Positions 46,873-57,062 of a stretch of DNA of 64,000 nt are shown piece after piece. The DNA is taken from contig DATGLS010000052.1 of assembly GCA_035293985.1 (NCBI GenBank), positions 62,001 through 126,000 on the forward strand. The letters run 5' to 3'. The position numbers and the translations under genes are program-made. The notes under the pieces are model-generated. The model saw only the letters and a program-made list of their open reading frames with translations. It did not search any database and had not been told where the DNA came from. The stretch's first letter is position 1. Every line of letters starts with the position of its first letter. Origin of the DNA: JAVDCA01 sp035293985. GTDB taxonomy: Bacteria > Pseudomonadota > Alphaproteobacteria > Rhizobiales > Xanthobacteraceae.

Positions 46873-48707
46873 GCGGCGCGCACCCCGCCCAGATAGGCTT
46901 CCTGCACCTTGGCGTTGCCCTTGATCTCGTTGGGCGTGCCCTCGACCAGCACGCGGCCCTCCTGCAGCACGGTGACCTTGCCGACCAGCTCGAACAGTGA
47001 ATCCATGTCGTGGTCGATGATCACCATGGTGCGGCCGCGGCTGATCGATTTGAGCAGCTTGACGGTCTCGACCCGCTCCGACGGGCTCATGCCGGCGAGC
47101 GGCTCGTCGAGCAGGAGCAGGCTCGGCGAGGAGGCGAGCGCGAGGCCGATCTCGAGGCGGCGCTTCTCGCCATAGGCGAGCTCCGCGACCGGCGTGTCGG
47201 GGCGCGCCGTGAGGTCGACCAGCTCGAGGGTATGCTCGACCTGATCGCGCAGGCCCGGGATCGACGATACGCTGCGAAAGAGGTCGAGGCGGAACTTGCC
47301 GCGCAGCGCGGCGAGCGCCGCGATGTTCAGGTTCTCGCGCACGCTCAGCCGGGTGAACAGCTGGTTGACCTGGTAGCTCTTGGTCAGGCCGAGCTGGCAG
47401 ACTTCGGTCACGCGCATGCCCGTGATGTCGCGGCCTTCGAACACGATACGACCCGAGGTCGGCGGCACCTCGCAGGTGAGCATCTTGAAGAAGGTGGTCT
47501 TGCCGGCGCCGTTCGGGCCGATGATGCCGCGCAGCTCGCCGTGCTCGACCGAAAAATCGATGTCGCTGTTGGCGGCGAGGCCGCCGTAGCGCTTGGAGAG
47601 TCCGCGCGCCTGCAGGATCGGGCCGGTGAAGCCGTCGAGCGCATGGCGGCGCGCCGGCATGGCGGCGATCGCCGGCTGCCTCGCCGCCTCCGCGGGCGTG
47701 CGCGGCGCGACCGCCGCCGCCACCTTGGGGGCGCCCGCGCCGCCGACGAACGACACCAGATCGACGATGCCGCCGACGATGCCGCGGCGCAGGAAGCAGA
47801 CCAGCAGCACGAACACGATGCCGAGCACCAGTTTCCAGGCGGCGCCGAGGTTGAACGCGCTCTGGAGGAAATCCTGCAGATAGAGCCACAGCGCGGCGCC
47901 GACGAGCGGGCCGAACAGCGTGCCGGCGCCGCCGATCGCGGTCTGCATCACCAGCTGGCCGGAGGTGTCGAACGTGAAGGCGTCGGGCGGCATGAACGCC
48001 TGCAGCACGCCGAGCAGCCCGCCCGCGAAGCCCGCATAGGCGGCGGCGATCACGAAGGCGGCGAGCTTGTACCCGTGGATGTTGTGGCCGACCGCGGCGG
48101 CGCGCAGCGGGTTGTCGCGGATCGCGCTCAGCACCGCGCCGACCGGCGAGCGCACGATGCGCAGCGCGATGACGAGGCCGATGAAGTAGCAGAGCGCGAG
48201 GAAGCCGTACATCGCGACGGCGTTGTCGATCGGGATGGTCGTGAAGCCGAGATAGAATGTCGGCGTCGGCACGCCGGGCAGGCCATTCTCGCCGCCCGTG
48301 TAGGCGGCGAGCGGCGAGAACTCCGTGAAGTAGAACACCTCGGCGATCGCCACCGTGATCATCGCGAAATAGATGCCGGTGCGGCGCAGCGCGATGAGGC
48401 CGATCACCCAGCCGACCGCGCCGGCGACGATCATGCCGATGAACAGCGCCACCACGACGCTGGGAAAGCCCATGCGGGTGAGCAGATAGGCGGCGACGAA
48501 CCCGCCGGTGCCGTAGAACGCGGACTGCCCGAACGAGAGCAGGCCGGTGTAGCCGAACAGGATGTCGAAGCCGATGCCGAACAGGCCCCACACGAGGATG
48601 CGGTTGATGGTGTTGGGCGAGAAGCCGAGATGCGGCAGCACGAACGGCGCCGCGATCAGCGCAAGGCCGGTGAAGAGCTCGACCAGGAGGGGGTGCTTCT
48701 TGAACAT
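46869..48707 (-). CDS. fused LivM permease and LivG ATPase
   Basis: 612 residues. Residues 1-320 are a LivM-type permease with about nine membrane segments (GYTGLLSFGQSAFYGTGGFV, the LivM hallmark). A linker of about 45 residues joins it to a LivG-type ATPase (from 365): Walker A GPNGAGKTTFFKML, ELAYGEKRRLEIGLALA signature variant, Walker B LLLLDEPLAGMSP, and switch His in IDHDMDSLF. Such fusions occur in several alpha- and betaproteobacteria. Overlaps livF by four bases. Confidence 0.92.
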
Positions 48708-48744
48708 CAGCCGTCCAGATTCGTGCTCAACTTCATGCTCGTGC

Positions 48745-49620
48745 TCATTCGCGGCCCGCGGTGCCGAGCAGGCCGTGCGGCCGCACCAGCAGGACGATCG
48801 TCATGGCAGCGAACAGCATCACGTAGGAATAGGCGGGGTCGACCATCGCGGTGACGCTGACGATCTCGCCGGCGATCAGGCCGCCCAGCACGGCGCCCGG
48901 AAAAGAGCCGACGCCGCCGATCACCACCACCACGAAGGTCTGCACCAGGATCGCCTCGCCCATGTCGGGGGTGAGGGAGACGACCGGCGCGTTGACGATG
49001 CCGGCGAAGCCCGCCGCCATCGCGCCGATGCCGAACACCAGCATGAACACGCGGTAGACGTTGATGCCGAGCGCGTCGACCATGCCGGAATCCTCGATGC
49101 CGGCGCGCACGATCATGCCGATGCGGGTACGATAAAGCACGATGAACAGAACGATGAGCGCGACCGCGATGATGCCGACCAGGGCGAGCCGGTAGGTCGG
49201 ATAGAACATGAACCCGAGCGACACGATGCCGAGGAGCGGCGTCGGCGCCGGCACGACCTGCGAGAGGCTGCCGAAGGCGAGCCGCACCGCCTCGACGAAC
49301 ACGATGCCGAGCCCGAAGGTGACGAGGAGCTGATCCTCGCCCGGCCGGCCGTAGAAATGACGGATGATGACCCGCTCCATCACGACCCCGACCAGCGCCA
49401 CGAACAGCGTGCCGGCCACGACCGCGACGAGATACGAGCCGGTGTACTGATAGGCGACGAAGCCGGCGTAGCCGCCGAGCATGAACATCGCGCCATGGGC
49501 GAGGTTCAGCACCCCGAGGGTGCCGTAGATGATGGTGAGGCCGGAGCTGATCAGCGCGAGCAGCGCGCCGAGCACCAGCCCGTTGAACATCTGCGAGACG
49601 AGATTGACCCAGTTGAACAC
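48745..49620 (-). CDS. livH: branched-chain-type ABC transporter permease, LivH-like
   Basis: 291 residues, eight or so membrane segments, with the LivH core GLTIIYGTLGVLNLAHGAMF and the EAA-like loop RAGIEDSGMVDALGINVYRV. Lies 37 bp ahead of the LivM-LivG gene in the same operon. Pairs with the permease half of the fusion in the inner membrane. Confidence 0.92.
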   Translation of the reverse strand: MFNWVNLVSQMFNGLVLGALLALISSGLTIIYGTLGVLNLAHGAMFMLGGYAGFVAYQYTGSYLVAVVAGTLFVALVGVVMERVIIRHFYGRPGEDQLLVTFGLGIVFVEAVRLAFGSLSQVVPAPTPLLGIVSLGFMFYPTYRLALVGIIAVALIVLFIVLYRTRIGMIVRAGIEDSGMVDALGINVYRVFMLVFGIGAMAAGFAGIVNAPVVSLTPDMGEAILVQTFVVVVIGGVGSFPGAVLGGLIAGEIVSVTAMVDPAYSYVMLFAAMTIVLLVRPHGLLGTAGRE

Positions 49621-49784
49621 GGTCGTGCCCCCGCACGGGACGCCGCGAACCCGAAGCGCGTGCTTCGGGTTCGCGAACCGACATTACGTTTCCATGACAC
49701 TACCAGTGTCCCGCCGAAATCCGAAGTCCGCGCGGCACTTGCCGCGGCGCGGACCCTGGCGGCGGGACGCTGGCCCGGCGCCAC

Positions 49785-51116
49785 TCAGGTGTAGGCGCCG
49801 AGGTTGCAGCCGAATGCGTCGGGCTTCTGCATCAGGCCCTCGCCCGGCACGACCTCGGTGACCTCCCACCAGTCTTCCTTGTTCTTCATCGCCTTCGGCG
49901 CCTTGCCCCTGACGATGATGACCGGGCGGACGAGCTGGTGATCGGCGGCGCGGAAATGCACGTCGCCGACCACCGACGGGAAGGTCTCGCCCTTCTCGTA
50001 TTCCTTGATCACAGCCGGCGGGTAGAAGGTGCCGGCGCCTTCGACCATGCGGGCCCAGATCGCGAACGACATGTAGGAGTTCTCGGCGCTCCAGTCCGGC
50101 ATATAGCCGTACTTCTTGTTGAAGGCGTCGACGAACAGCTTCGCCAGCGGGAACTTGTCCTCGAGAGTCCACCAGAAATCGGTCGCCGAGTAGACGCCTT
50201 CGGTCAGCTCCGGCCCCACTTCCTTGGCGAGGAACGGGATTTGATACGGGACCACGAGCTTCATCTTCGGCAGGATGCCGAACTGCTTCGCCTGCTGGAT
50301 CGACAGCACAGCGTCGTGGCCCCAGTTGACGTTGACCAGAATCTCGGCGCCCGAGTTGGCGATGTTGGTGAGATACTGGCTGAAGTCCGGCGCGCCGAGC
50401 GGGGACACCTGGTTGGTCACCATGGTCCAGCCGCCGTTCTTGGTCAGATAGTCGTTCACCGACTTGGTGACGGTGTGGCCGTAGGTGTAGTCCGGCGTCA
50501 TGAACGCGGCCTTGCGGTTCTTGCCGAAGGTCTTGATCAGGACCGGGCCGATCGCGTTCGCGGCAGTCTCGCCATAGAAGCACTGGCGGAAGCCGTAGCG
50601 CACGCAGTCCTTGCCGGTCGTGTCGTTCGAGCCGGAGACGCCGGCCGTGTAGAGCACGTGCTCGCGCTGGGCGAGCTTGTTGAGCGCGACCGCAACCGCG
50701 CTCGAGGTCGACCCGGTCATCAGCACGATCTTGTTGTCGGAGATGAAGCGCTGCTGCGCCTGCACGGCCTCGTTCGGCTTGGCGGCCGAGTCGGCGACCA
50801 GCAGGTTGACCTGCTTGCCGAGCACGCCCTTCGTGGTCTTCGGCGAGATCTTCTTGATGAGCTCGTTGCCGCTGTTGATGTGCTCGACCGCGAGCTGCCA
50901 GCCCTTGAGCTCATCCTCCCCCGCCGCCGCATAGGTGCCGGTGCGCGGCACGGCCGCGGCGACATTCACGGTGTTGCCGGACGAGCCGGCCGGCCAGGTG
51001 CCGATCGGCGGCTGGTCGGCCGCCATCGAGATGCGGGGAAACGCCGTTGCGGCGAGAAGGGCGCCGCCGGCCTTGAGCACATTGCGGCGACTACGGTTGA
51101 GACCGTCCTTGGACAC
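49785..51116 (-). CDS. ABC transporter substrate-binding protein, LivK/FmdD-type
   Basis: 443 residues with a Tat signal (NRSRRNVLKAGGALLAATAF, cleaved near SMAAD). The periplasmic part is a type I binding protein: VNVAAAVPRTGTYAAAGEDE, GSTSSAVAVALNKLAQREHV, FMTPDYTYGHTVTKSVNDYL. A long C-terminal extension holds a conserved-looking VVPGEGLMQKPDAFGCNL. It is the first gene of the operon, 164 bp ahead of livH; a GC hairpin near 49728-49756 in that gap may set its higher expression. Ligand: amino acid, urea or amide, not decidable. Confidence 0.87.
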   Translation of the reverse strand: MSKDGLNRSRRNVLKAGGALLAATAFPRISMAADQPPIGTWPAGSSGNTVNVAAAVPRTGTYAAAGEDELKGWQLAVEHINSGNELIKKISPKTTKGVLGKQVNLLVADSAAKPNEAVQAQQRFISDNKIVLMTGSTSSAVAVALNKLAQREHVLYTAGVSGSNDTTGKDCVRYGFRQCFYGETAANAIGPVLIKTFGKNRKAAFMTPDYTYGHTVTKSVNDYLTKNGGWTMVTNQVSPLGAPDFSQYLTNIANSGAEILVNVNWGHDAVLSIQQAKQFGILPKMKLVVPYQIPFLAKEVGPELTEGVYSATDFWWTLEDKFPLAKLFVDAFNKKYGYMPDWSAENSYMSFAIWARMVEGAGTFYPPAVIKEYEKGETFPSVVGDVHFRAADHQLVRPVIIVRGKAPKAMKNKEDWWEVTEVVPGEGLMQKPDAFGCNLGAYT

Positions 51117-51489
51117 GTGAACCTCCCATTCCGATTGTTATGGCAAATGCCGGGGGTAGGTGCGGCACCCTCCCCTCGGATGGAAGAGTTTGCGATGCCG
51201 CGCCGTGGCGGGATTATTCATTCGAATCGATGGCAGGCAATCGCGGCGATATCAGTCTTTCGGCGTAGAGCACTGCACTCATGCGCGCAGGAGGCGCGAT
51301 TCTCGGCCATTTTTCCGGCATCCGCCGGCCGCGGCGAGGCCGCGACCAATGGACGCTACCGGCCAGCCGGCAACCGATGCGGCGCTGAAACTCATTTGTC
51401 GCAGCGCGCACTTTCATCGAAATTATTAATCTTGATCAAGCCTTCTCCCCGCGCCATGACAACCCCATGACGAGCCCCACGACGATCCG
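51117..51489. promoter_or_regulatory. divergent control region with a CTTGATCAAG palindrome
   Basis: 373 bp between the LIV transporter operon and the divergent Crp/Fnr-type regulator. 51431-51440 is a perfect 10-bp palindrome, CTTGATCAAG, in an A/T-rich pocket. It contains the TTGATC half-site seen in Fnr/FixK boxes, but not the full spaced box, so I call it only a candidate regulator site. Confidence 0.35.
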
Positions 51490-52248
51490 ATGAGCCGCGC
51501 AGCGGTGAAGAGCGAGCTCGATCGCTGGCCACATCACCCCTGCGTGGCGCGGCTGACGCGTTACCTTGCGCTCAGCGCCGCCGACATCGCGAGCCTCGGC
51601 GAGCTCATCGAGCAGGATGTGACGATCGAGAAGCGCCGCGACCTCGTGGTCGACGGCGACGCCTATCACAAGCTCGCCTTCGTCGGCGAAGGATTTGGCG
51701 CGCGCTACAAGCTCCTGCGCAATGGCAAGCGGCAGATCCTCAACGTCATCCTGCCGGGCGACGTCATCGGCGTGCCGGGAAGCTTCCTCGAGCGGGCGCC
51801 CTATTCGGTGCTGGCGCTGACCCGGATGAAGGTTTCCGTCTGCTCGACCGACGCCTATGTGCAGCTCTGCTACCGACGCCCGCAGTTCGGCCTCGCGCTG
51901 AGCTGGCTCGCGGTGCACGAGGCGGCCACCTATGCGGAGCGCGTCATCGACACCGGCCGGCGCACGCCGGTCGAGCGGCTCGCGCATTTCCTGCTCGAGC
52001 TGCAGGCGCGCCTCGCCGCCATCGGCGGTGCCGACCCGGCCGGCTTCGACTTGCCTTTCTCGCAGGAAGTCATGGGCGACGCGCTGGGGCTGAGCGTGCC
52101 GCACCTCAATCGCATGCTGGCGCAGCTGCGCGCCGAGGGCCTGATCACACTGGACCATCGCCGCGTCGCGTTTCCCGACCGCAAGGCGATCGAGCTGCGC
52201 GCGCACTTCCAGCCCCTGATACTCGCGCGCGTTCCAGCGCCCGAGTAG
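51490..52248 (+). CDS. Crp/Fnr family transcription regulator
   Basis: 252 residues. Residues 20-140 are a cyclic-nucleotide-binding-like barrel (FVGEGFGARYKLLRNGKRQI, VILPGDVIGVPGSFLERAP). The C-terminal winged helix has LPFSQEVMGDALGLSVPHLN then RMLAQLRAEGLITLDHRRVA as its recognition region. The N-terminal cysteines that bind an iron-sulphur cluster in Fnr are absent, so it is not an oxygen sensor of that kind. Divergent from the LIV operon, which it may control. Confidence 0.87.
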   Translation: MSRAAVKSELDRWPHHPCVARLTRYLALSAADIASLGELIEQDVTIEKRRDLVVDGDAYHKLAFVGEGFGARYKLLRNGKRQILNVILPGDVIGVPGSFLERAPYSVLALTRMKVSVCSTDAYVQLCYRRPQFGLALSWLAVHEAATYAERVIDTGRRTPVERLAHFLLELQARLAAIGGADPAGFDLPFSQEVMGDALGLSVPHLNRMLAQLRAEGLITLDHRRVAFPDRKAIELRAHFQPLILARVPAPE

Positions 52249-52384
52249 GCCTTAATCCAAATCAATAATCGCCTGCAAAGCCCGGTTCCGGTCGAAGCAG
52301 TATGGAGCGCCGTGGCGCCGAGAATTCGCATGCGGTCGCCAACGCCAGAGAATCTGCGTAACTCCCTGTGCGCAGATGTCCCGG

Positions 52385-52422
52385 GTGCGCCGCCCCCCGC
52401 ACGGGGCGGCGCACTCTTTTTT
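52385..52422 (+). terminator. Rho-independent terminator after the Crp/Fnr-type gene
   Basis: A perfect 12-bp stem (GTGCGCCGCCCC / GGGGCGGCGCAC), six-base loop, then TCTTTTTTA. It lies 137 bp past the regulator stop and ahead of the RND operon, insulating the two. Nothing else is seen in 52423-52611. Confidence 0.9.
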
Positions 52423-52611
52423 ATCTCGATCATGGATCGTGGATCGCGGATCGCGGCCGGCGGACCGGCAGCCTCGCCCGGATGCGCAGCTCCCGCTAAG
52501 TCCCCGATTTTACGGGAAATTTATGCTTCACCTTGCCGCATTCCCAGGGCGGCGCCGAGCGAACGCCATGGTTTGTGGTACAAAGGCGCGCGCACAGGGA
52601 GCACGCGCAGA

Positions 52612-55600
52612 ATGGTTGGAATTGTCCGCATCGCATTGCGGCGGCCCTATACGTTTGTCGTTCTCGCGCTGCTGATTCTCATCATCGGCCCGCTGGCGGC
52701 GCTGCGCACCCCGGTCGACATCTTTCCGGACATCCGCATCCCGGTCATCGCCGTGGTGTGGCAATACACCGGCCTGCCGCCCGACGACATGGCCGGGCGC
52801 ATGACGACCCAGTTCGAGCGCGCGCTCACCACCACGGTCAACGACATCGAGCACATCGAGGCCAATTCCTATACCGGCGTCGGCATCATCAAGGTGTTCT
52901 TCCAGCCGAACGTCGACATCCGCATGGCCAATGCGCAGGTCACCGCGATCGCGCAGACCATGATCAAGCAGATGCCGCCCGGGGCGACGCCCCCACTGAT
53001 CCTCAATTACAACGCCTCGACGGTGCCGATCATCCAGCTCGCGCTCTCCGGCCAGGGGCTGACCGAGCAGAACCTGTTCGACCTCGCGATCAACGTGATC
53101 CGCACGCCGCTCGTCACCGTGCAGGGCGCCGCCATCCCGTACCCGTTCGGGGGCAAGTTCCGCGAGGTGCAGATCGACCTCGACTCGGCGGCGATGCAGG
53201 CGCGCGGCCTGTCCGGCCAGGACGTCGCCAACACGCTCGCGGCGCAGAACCTGCTCACGCCGATCGGCACCGAGAAGATCGGCGGCCTCGAATATGCGCT
53301 CCAGCTCAACAACGCGCCCTCGGCGATCAGCGCGCTCGGCGACCTGCCGATCCGGAGCGTGAACGGCGCGATGGTCTACGTGCACGACGTCGCCCATGTG
53401 CGCGACGGCAACTCGCCGCAGACCAGCATCGTCCACGTCGACGGCGGCCGCTCGGTGCTGATGCTGGTGCTCAAGAACGGGGCGATCTCGACGCTCTCGA
53501 TCATCGCGGGCATCAAGCAGAAGGTGGAAGAGCTCAAATCGCTGGTGCCGCCCAACCTGAAGATCGCGCTGGTCGGCGACCAGTCGGTGTTCGTCAGCGC
53601 GGCGGTCGACGGCGTGATCCGCGAGGGCGTGATCGCGGCGGCGCTCACCAGCCTGATGATCCTGATCTTTCTCGGCAGCTGGCGCTCGACCGTGATCATT
53701 GCGACCTCGATCCCGCTGTCGGTGCTCGGCTCGGTCGCGGCGCTGTGGGCGCTCGGCGAGACGCTCAATATCATGACGCTGGGCGGCCTCGCGCTCGCGG
53801 TCGGCATCCTGGTCGACGATGCCACCGTCACGATCGAGAACATCAACTGGCATCTCGAGCAGGGCAAGGCGGTCGAGCCCGCGATCCTCGACGGTGCGGC
53901 GCAGATCGTCACCCCGGCCTTCGTGTCGCTCTTGTGCATCTGCATCGTGTTCGTGCCGATGTTCTTCCTCGACGGCGTCGCCCGCTTCCTGTTCGTGCCG
54001 ATGGCCGAAGCCGTGATCGCCGCGATGGCGTGCTCGTTCATCCTGTCGCGCACGCTGGTGCCGACGCTGGCGAACTATTTGCTGCACCCGCACGCGCCGC
54101 ACACCGACCCGCACGGGCACGAGGCGCCGCGGCCGCCCTCGCGCAACCCGCTGGTGCACATGCAGCGCCGGTTCGAGGCGAGCTTCGAGCGCTTCCGCGA
54201 GGGTTATCGCGGGCTGCTCGCGCTGGCGCTCGCCCACCGCGGCGTTTTCATCATCGGCTTCCTCGCCGTCGTGCTCGGCACCTTCGCGCTGGTGCCGTAT
54301 CTCGGCCGCGACTTCTTCCCGTCCGTCGATGCCGGGCAGATCCTGATGCATGCGCGCGTGCGTGTCGGCACCCGCATCGAGGAGACCTCGAAGCAGTTCG
54401 CCGCGATCGAGAAGACGATCCGCGCGATCATTCCGCCGGACCAGCTCGATACCCTGGTCGACAATCTCGGCCTGCCGATCAGCGGCATCAACATGACCTA
54501 CAACAACACCGGCACGATCGGATCGCAGGACGGCGATATCCAGATCAAGCTCAAGGAGAACCATCGGCCGACTGCCGACTACGTCCGAACCCTGCGCGAG
54601 GAGCTCCCCAACCGCTTCCCCGGCGTCACCTTCTCGTTCCTACCCGCCGACATCGTCAGCCAGATCCTCAACTTCGGCGCGCCGGCGCCGATCGACCTGC
54701 AGATCCGCGGGCCGAACGCGGACGCGAACTTCGCCTATGCGCAGGAGCTGCTGCGCCGGCTGCGCCACGTGCCCGGCCTGGTGGACGCGCGCATCCAGCA
54801 ATCGCGCGACAGCCCCGGCTTCAACGTCGACGTCGATCGCACGCGCGCGCAATATGTCGGCGTCACCGAGCGCGACGTCACCAACAGCCTGGTGGTGAAC
54901 CTCGCCGGATCGAGCCAGGTCGCGCCGACCTACTGGCTCAATCCGGCCAACGGCGCCTCCTACCCGATCGTGATGCAGACGCCGCAGTACCAGGTCGACT
55001 CGCTCACCGCGCTGCGCAACCTGCCGATCACGGCGTCCGGCGCGGCCCCGATGCAGACGCTCGGCGCCATCGCGGACATCAAGCGGGTGAGCCGCAGCGC
55101 GGTGGTCTCGCAATACGACATCCAGACGCTGGTGCAGATTTATGCGACCACCCAGGGGCGCGACCTCGGCGCGGTCGCGGCCGAGGTGCAGAAGATCGTC
55201 GACGCGACCGCGAAGGACGTGCCGCGCGGCTCGCGCGTGGTGCTGATCGGCCAGGTGCGGACGATGAACCGTGCCTTCTCGGGCCTGCTGTTCGGCCTCG
55301 TCGGCGCGATCGTGCTGATCTACCTGCTGATCGTGGTGAACTTCCAGTCGTGGAGCGATCCGTTCGTGATCGTCACGGCGCTGCCGGCGGCGCTCGCCGG
55401 CATCGTGTGGATGCTGTTCGCGACCGGCACCACGCTGTCGGTGCCGGCGCTCACCGGCGCGATCATGTGCATGGGCGTCGCCACCGCCAACAGCGTGCTG
55501 GTCATCAGCTTCGCGCGCGAGCGGCTCGACGCGCTCGGCGATCCGATCCAGGCGGCGCTCGAAGCCGGCTTCGTGCGCTTCCGCCCGGTGCTGATGACCG

Positions 55601-55809
55601 CGCTCGCCATGATCATCGGCATGGCGCCGATGGCGCTCGGCCTCGGCGAGGGCGGCGAGCAAAATGCGCCGCTCGGCCGCGCCGTGGTCGGCGGGCTCAT
55701 CTTCGCGACCTGCGCGACCCTGATGTTCGTGCCGGTCGTGTTCAGCCTCTTGCACGGACGCCGCACGCAGGCGCCCGATTCCCCACTTGGAGAGCCGCAT
55801 GCCGCCTGA
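52612..55809 (+). CDS. RND-family efflux permease
   Basis: 1,065 residues with 12 membrane segments in the RND (HAE-type) layout: TM1, a large periplasmic loop, TM2-7, second large loop, TM8-12. The proton-relay acidic pair is in ALAVGILVDDATVTIENINW (TM4). Also typical: VDIFPDIRIPVIAVVWQYTG and the closing GGLIFATCATLMFVPVVFSL. Drives export of drugs or lipophilic compounds. Start chosen at 52612; the frame is open further upstream, but only this ATG aligns with the family N-terminus. Its stop overlaps the adaptor gene. Confidence 0.9.
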   Translation: MVGIVRIALRRPYTFVVLALLILIIGPLAALRTPVDIFPDIRIPVIAVVWQYTGLPPDDMAGRMTTQFERALTTTVNDIEHIEANSYTGVGIIKVFFQPNVDIRMANAQVTAIAQTMIKQMPPGATPPLILNYNASTVPIIQLALSGQGLTEQNLFDLAINVIRTPLVTVQGAAIPYPFGGKFREVQIDLDSAAMQARGLSGQDVANTLAAQNLLTPIGTEKIGGLEYALQLNNAPSAISALGDLPIRSVNGAMVYVHDVAHVRDGNSPQTSIVHVDGGRSVLMLVLKNGAISTLSIIAGIKQKVEELKSLVPPNLKIALVGDQSVFVSAAVDGVIREGVIAAALTSLMILIFLGSWRSTVIIATSIPLSVLGSVAALWALGETLNIMTLGGLALAVGILVDDATVTIENINWHLEQGKAVEPAILDGAAQIVTPAFVSLLCICIVFVPMFFLDGVARFLFVPMAEAVIAAMACSFILSRTLVPTLANYLLHPHAPHTDPHGHEAPRPPSRNPLVHMQRRFEASFERFREGYRGLLALALAHRGVFIIGFLAVVLGTFALVPYLGRDFFPSVDAGQILMHARVRVGTRIEETSKQFAAIEKTIRAIIPPDQLDTLVDNLGLPISGINMTYNNTGTIGSQDGDIQIKLKENHRPTADYVRTLREELPNRFPGVTFSFLPADIVSQILNFGAPAPIDLQIRGPNADANFAYAQELLRRLRHVPGLVDARIQQSRDSPGFNVDVDRTRAQYVGVTERDVTNSLVVNLAGSSQVAPTYWLNPANGASYPIVMQTPQYQVDSLTALRNLPITASGAAPMQTLGAIADIKRVSRSAVVSQYDIQTLVQIYATTQGRDLGAVAAEVQKIVDATAKDVPRGSRVVLIGQVRTMNRAFSGLLFGLVGAIVLIYLLIVVNFQSWSDPFVIVTALPAALAGIVWMLFATGTTLSVPALTGAIMCMGVATANSVLVISFARERLDALGDPIQAALEAGFVRFRPVLMTALAMIIGMAPMALGLGEGGEQNAPLGRAVVGGLIFATCATLMFVPVVFSLLHGRRTQAPDSPLGEPHAA

Positions 55810-57010
55810 ACCGTCAGCTCCTGCCGCCTCCAATGCTGCCATCTCGAAGCGAAAGCTCGGCATCGCCGGCGTCGCGCTCGTCGTGGTCGCCGCCGCGGTC
55901 GTCGTCTCGGGCATCAGCACACGGCAGACCGCGGACGCGCGCCTGCGCGACTGGACCGAGCAGCGCGCGATTCCCGTGGTCGAGGTCGCCCCGCCCGACA
56001 CCAGGACGGCGCGCACGACCCTCGACCTGCCGGGCCGGCTCGAGGCCTACGCCCAGGCGCAGCTCTTCGCCCGCGTGAGCGGCTACATCCGCGAATGGAA
56101 GGCGGATATCGGCGCGCGCGTGAAAGCCGGGCAGGTCCTCGCCGACATCGATGCGCCCGACCTCGACCAGCAGATCATGCAGGCGAAAGCCGATCTCGCC
56201 AGCGCGCAGGCCAATCTCGCGCTCGCCAACGCCAACCTCGAGCGCGGCAAATCGCTGATCACCTCGGCGGCGATCTCGAAGCTCGGCCTCGAGCAGCGCG
56301 AGGCCGACGCCGCCAACAAGGCGGGCATCGTCAAGGCGGCGCAAGCCAACCTCGACCGCCTGCGCGCGCTGGAGAAATACAAGCAGATCGTCGCGCCCTT
56401 CGACGGCATCGTGACGGCGCGCGCGACCGACGTCGGCGCGCTGATCAATGCGGGCGCCGGCGGCGGCCCGGCGCTGTTCGTCGTCTCCGACACCAGCAGG
56501 CTGCGCGCCTACGTCAACGTGCCGCAGAGCTACGTGCCGAGCATCAGGATCGGCACCAAGGCGAGCATCGCGGTGCCGGAATATCCGGGCCGCACCTTCC
56601 CGGCGACGGTCGAGGCCTCCGCGCGCTCGGTCGATGCGGCCTCCGGCACGACCCGCATGCAGCTGCTCGTCGACAACGCCGGCGGCGAGCTGATGACCGG
56701 CGCCTTCGCCAATGTGAGCCTGGAATTGCCGCGGCCCGAGATGGCGATCAGCGTGCCGGCGAGCGCCCTGATCTTCGACCAGAGCGGCCTGCATGTGGCG
56801 ACCGTCGACGCCAACGACCGTGTGGTCCTCAAGACGGTGACGATCGCGCGCGACATGGGCCAGACGGTCGAGATCGGCTCCGGGCTGACCGCCGAGGACC
56901 GCGTCATCGGCAGCCCCCAGGACGGCATCGCCAATGGCGACGAGGTGCGGGTCGCGAATTCGGCCGGCCCACACGGCACCGCGCCGACGCTGGCGAAGGA
57001 TCAGCGTTAG
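55799..57010 (+). CDS. RND periplasmic adaptor (membrane fusion protein)
   Basis: 403 residues: one N-terminal membrane anchor (about 24-44), then lipoyl/hairpin/beta-barrel layout with ARVSGYIREWKADIGARVKA and a long coiled hairpin (QAKADLASAQANLALANANL). YKQIVAPFDGIVTARATDVG is the lipoyl return. Overlaps the RND gene by 11 bases; GGAG lies before the ATG. No outer-membrane factor gene follows, so a TolC-like partner must come from elsewhere. Confidence 0.9.
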   Translation: MPPEPSAPAASNAAISKRKLGIAGVALVVVAAAVVVSGISTRQTADARLRDWTEQRAIPVVEVAPPDTRTARTTLDLPGRLEAYAQAQLFARVSGYIREWKADIGARVKAGQVLADIDAPDLDQQIMQAKADLASAQANLALANANLERGKSLITSAAISKLGLEQREADAANKAGIVKAAQANLDRLRALEKYKQIVAPFDGIVTARATDVGALINAGAGGGPALFVVSDTSRLRAYVNVPQSYVPSIRIGTKASIAVPEYPGRTFPATVEASARSVDAASGTTRMQLLVDNAGGELMTGAFANVSLELPRPEMAISVPASALIFDQSGLHVATVDANDRVVLKTVTIARDMGQTVEIGSGLTAEDRVIGSPQDGIANGDEVRVANSAGPHGTAPTLAKDQR

Positions 57011-57062
57011 GCTCATAGCGCACCCGAGTGGGTCGCGAGCAGCGTCACACGACGGCCGCCGC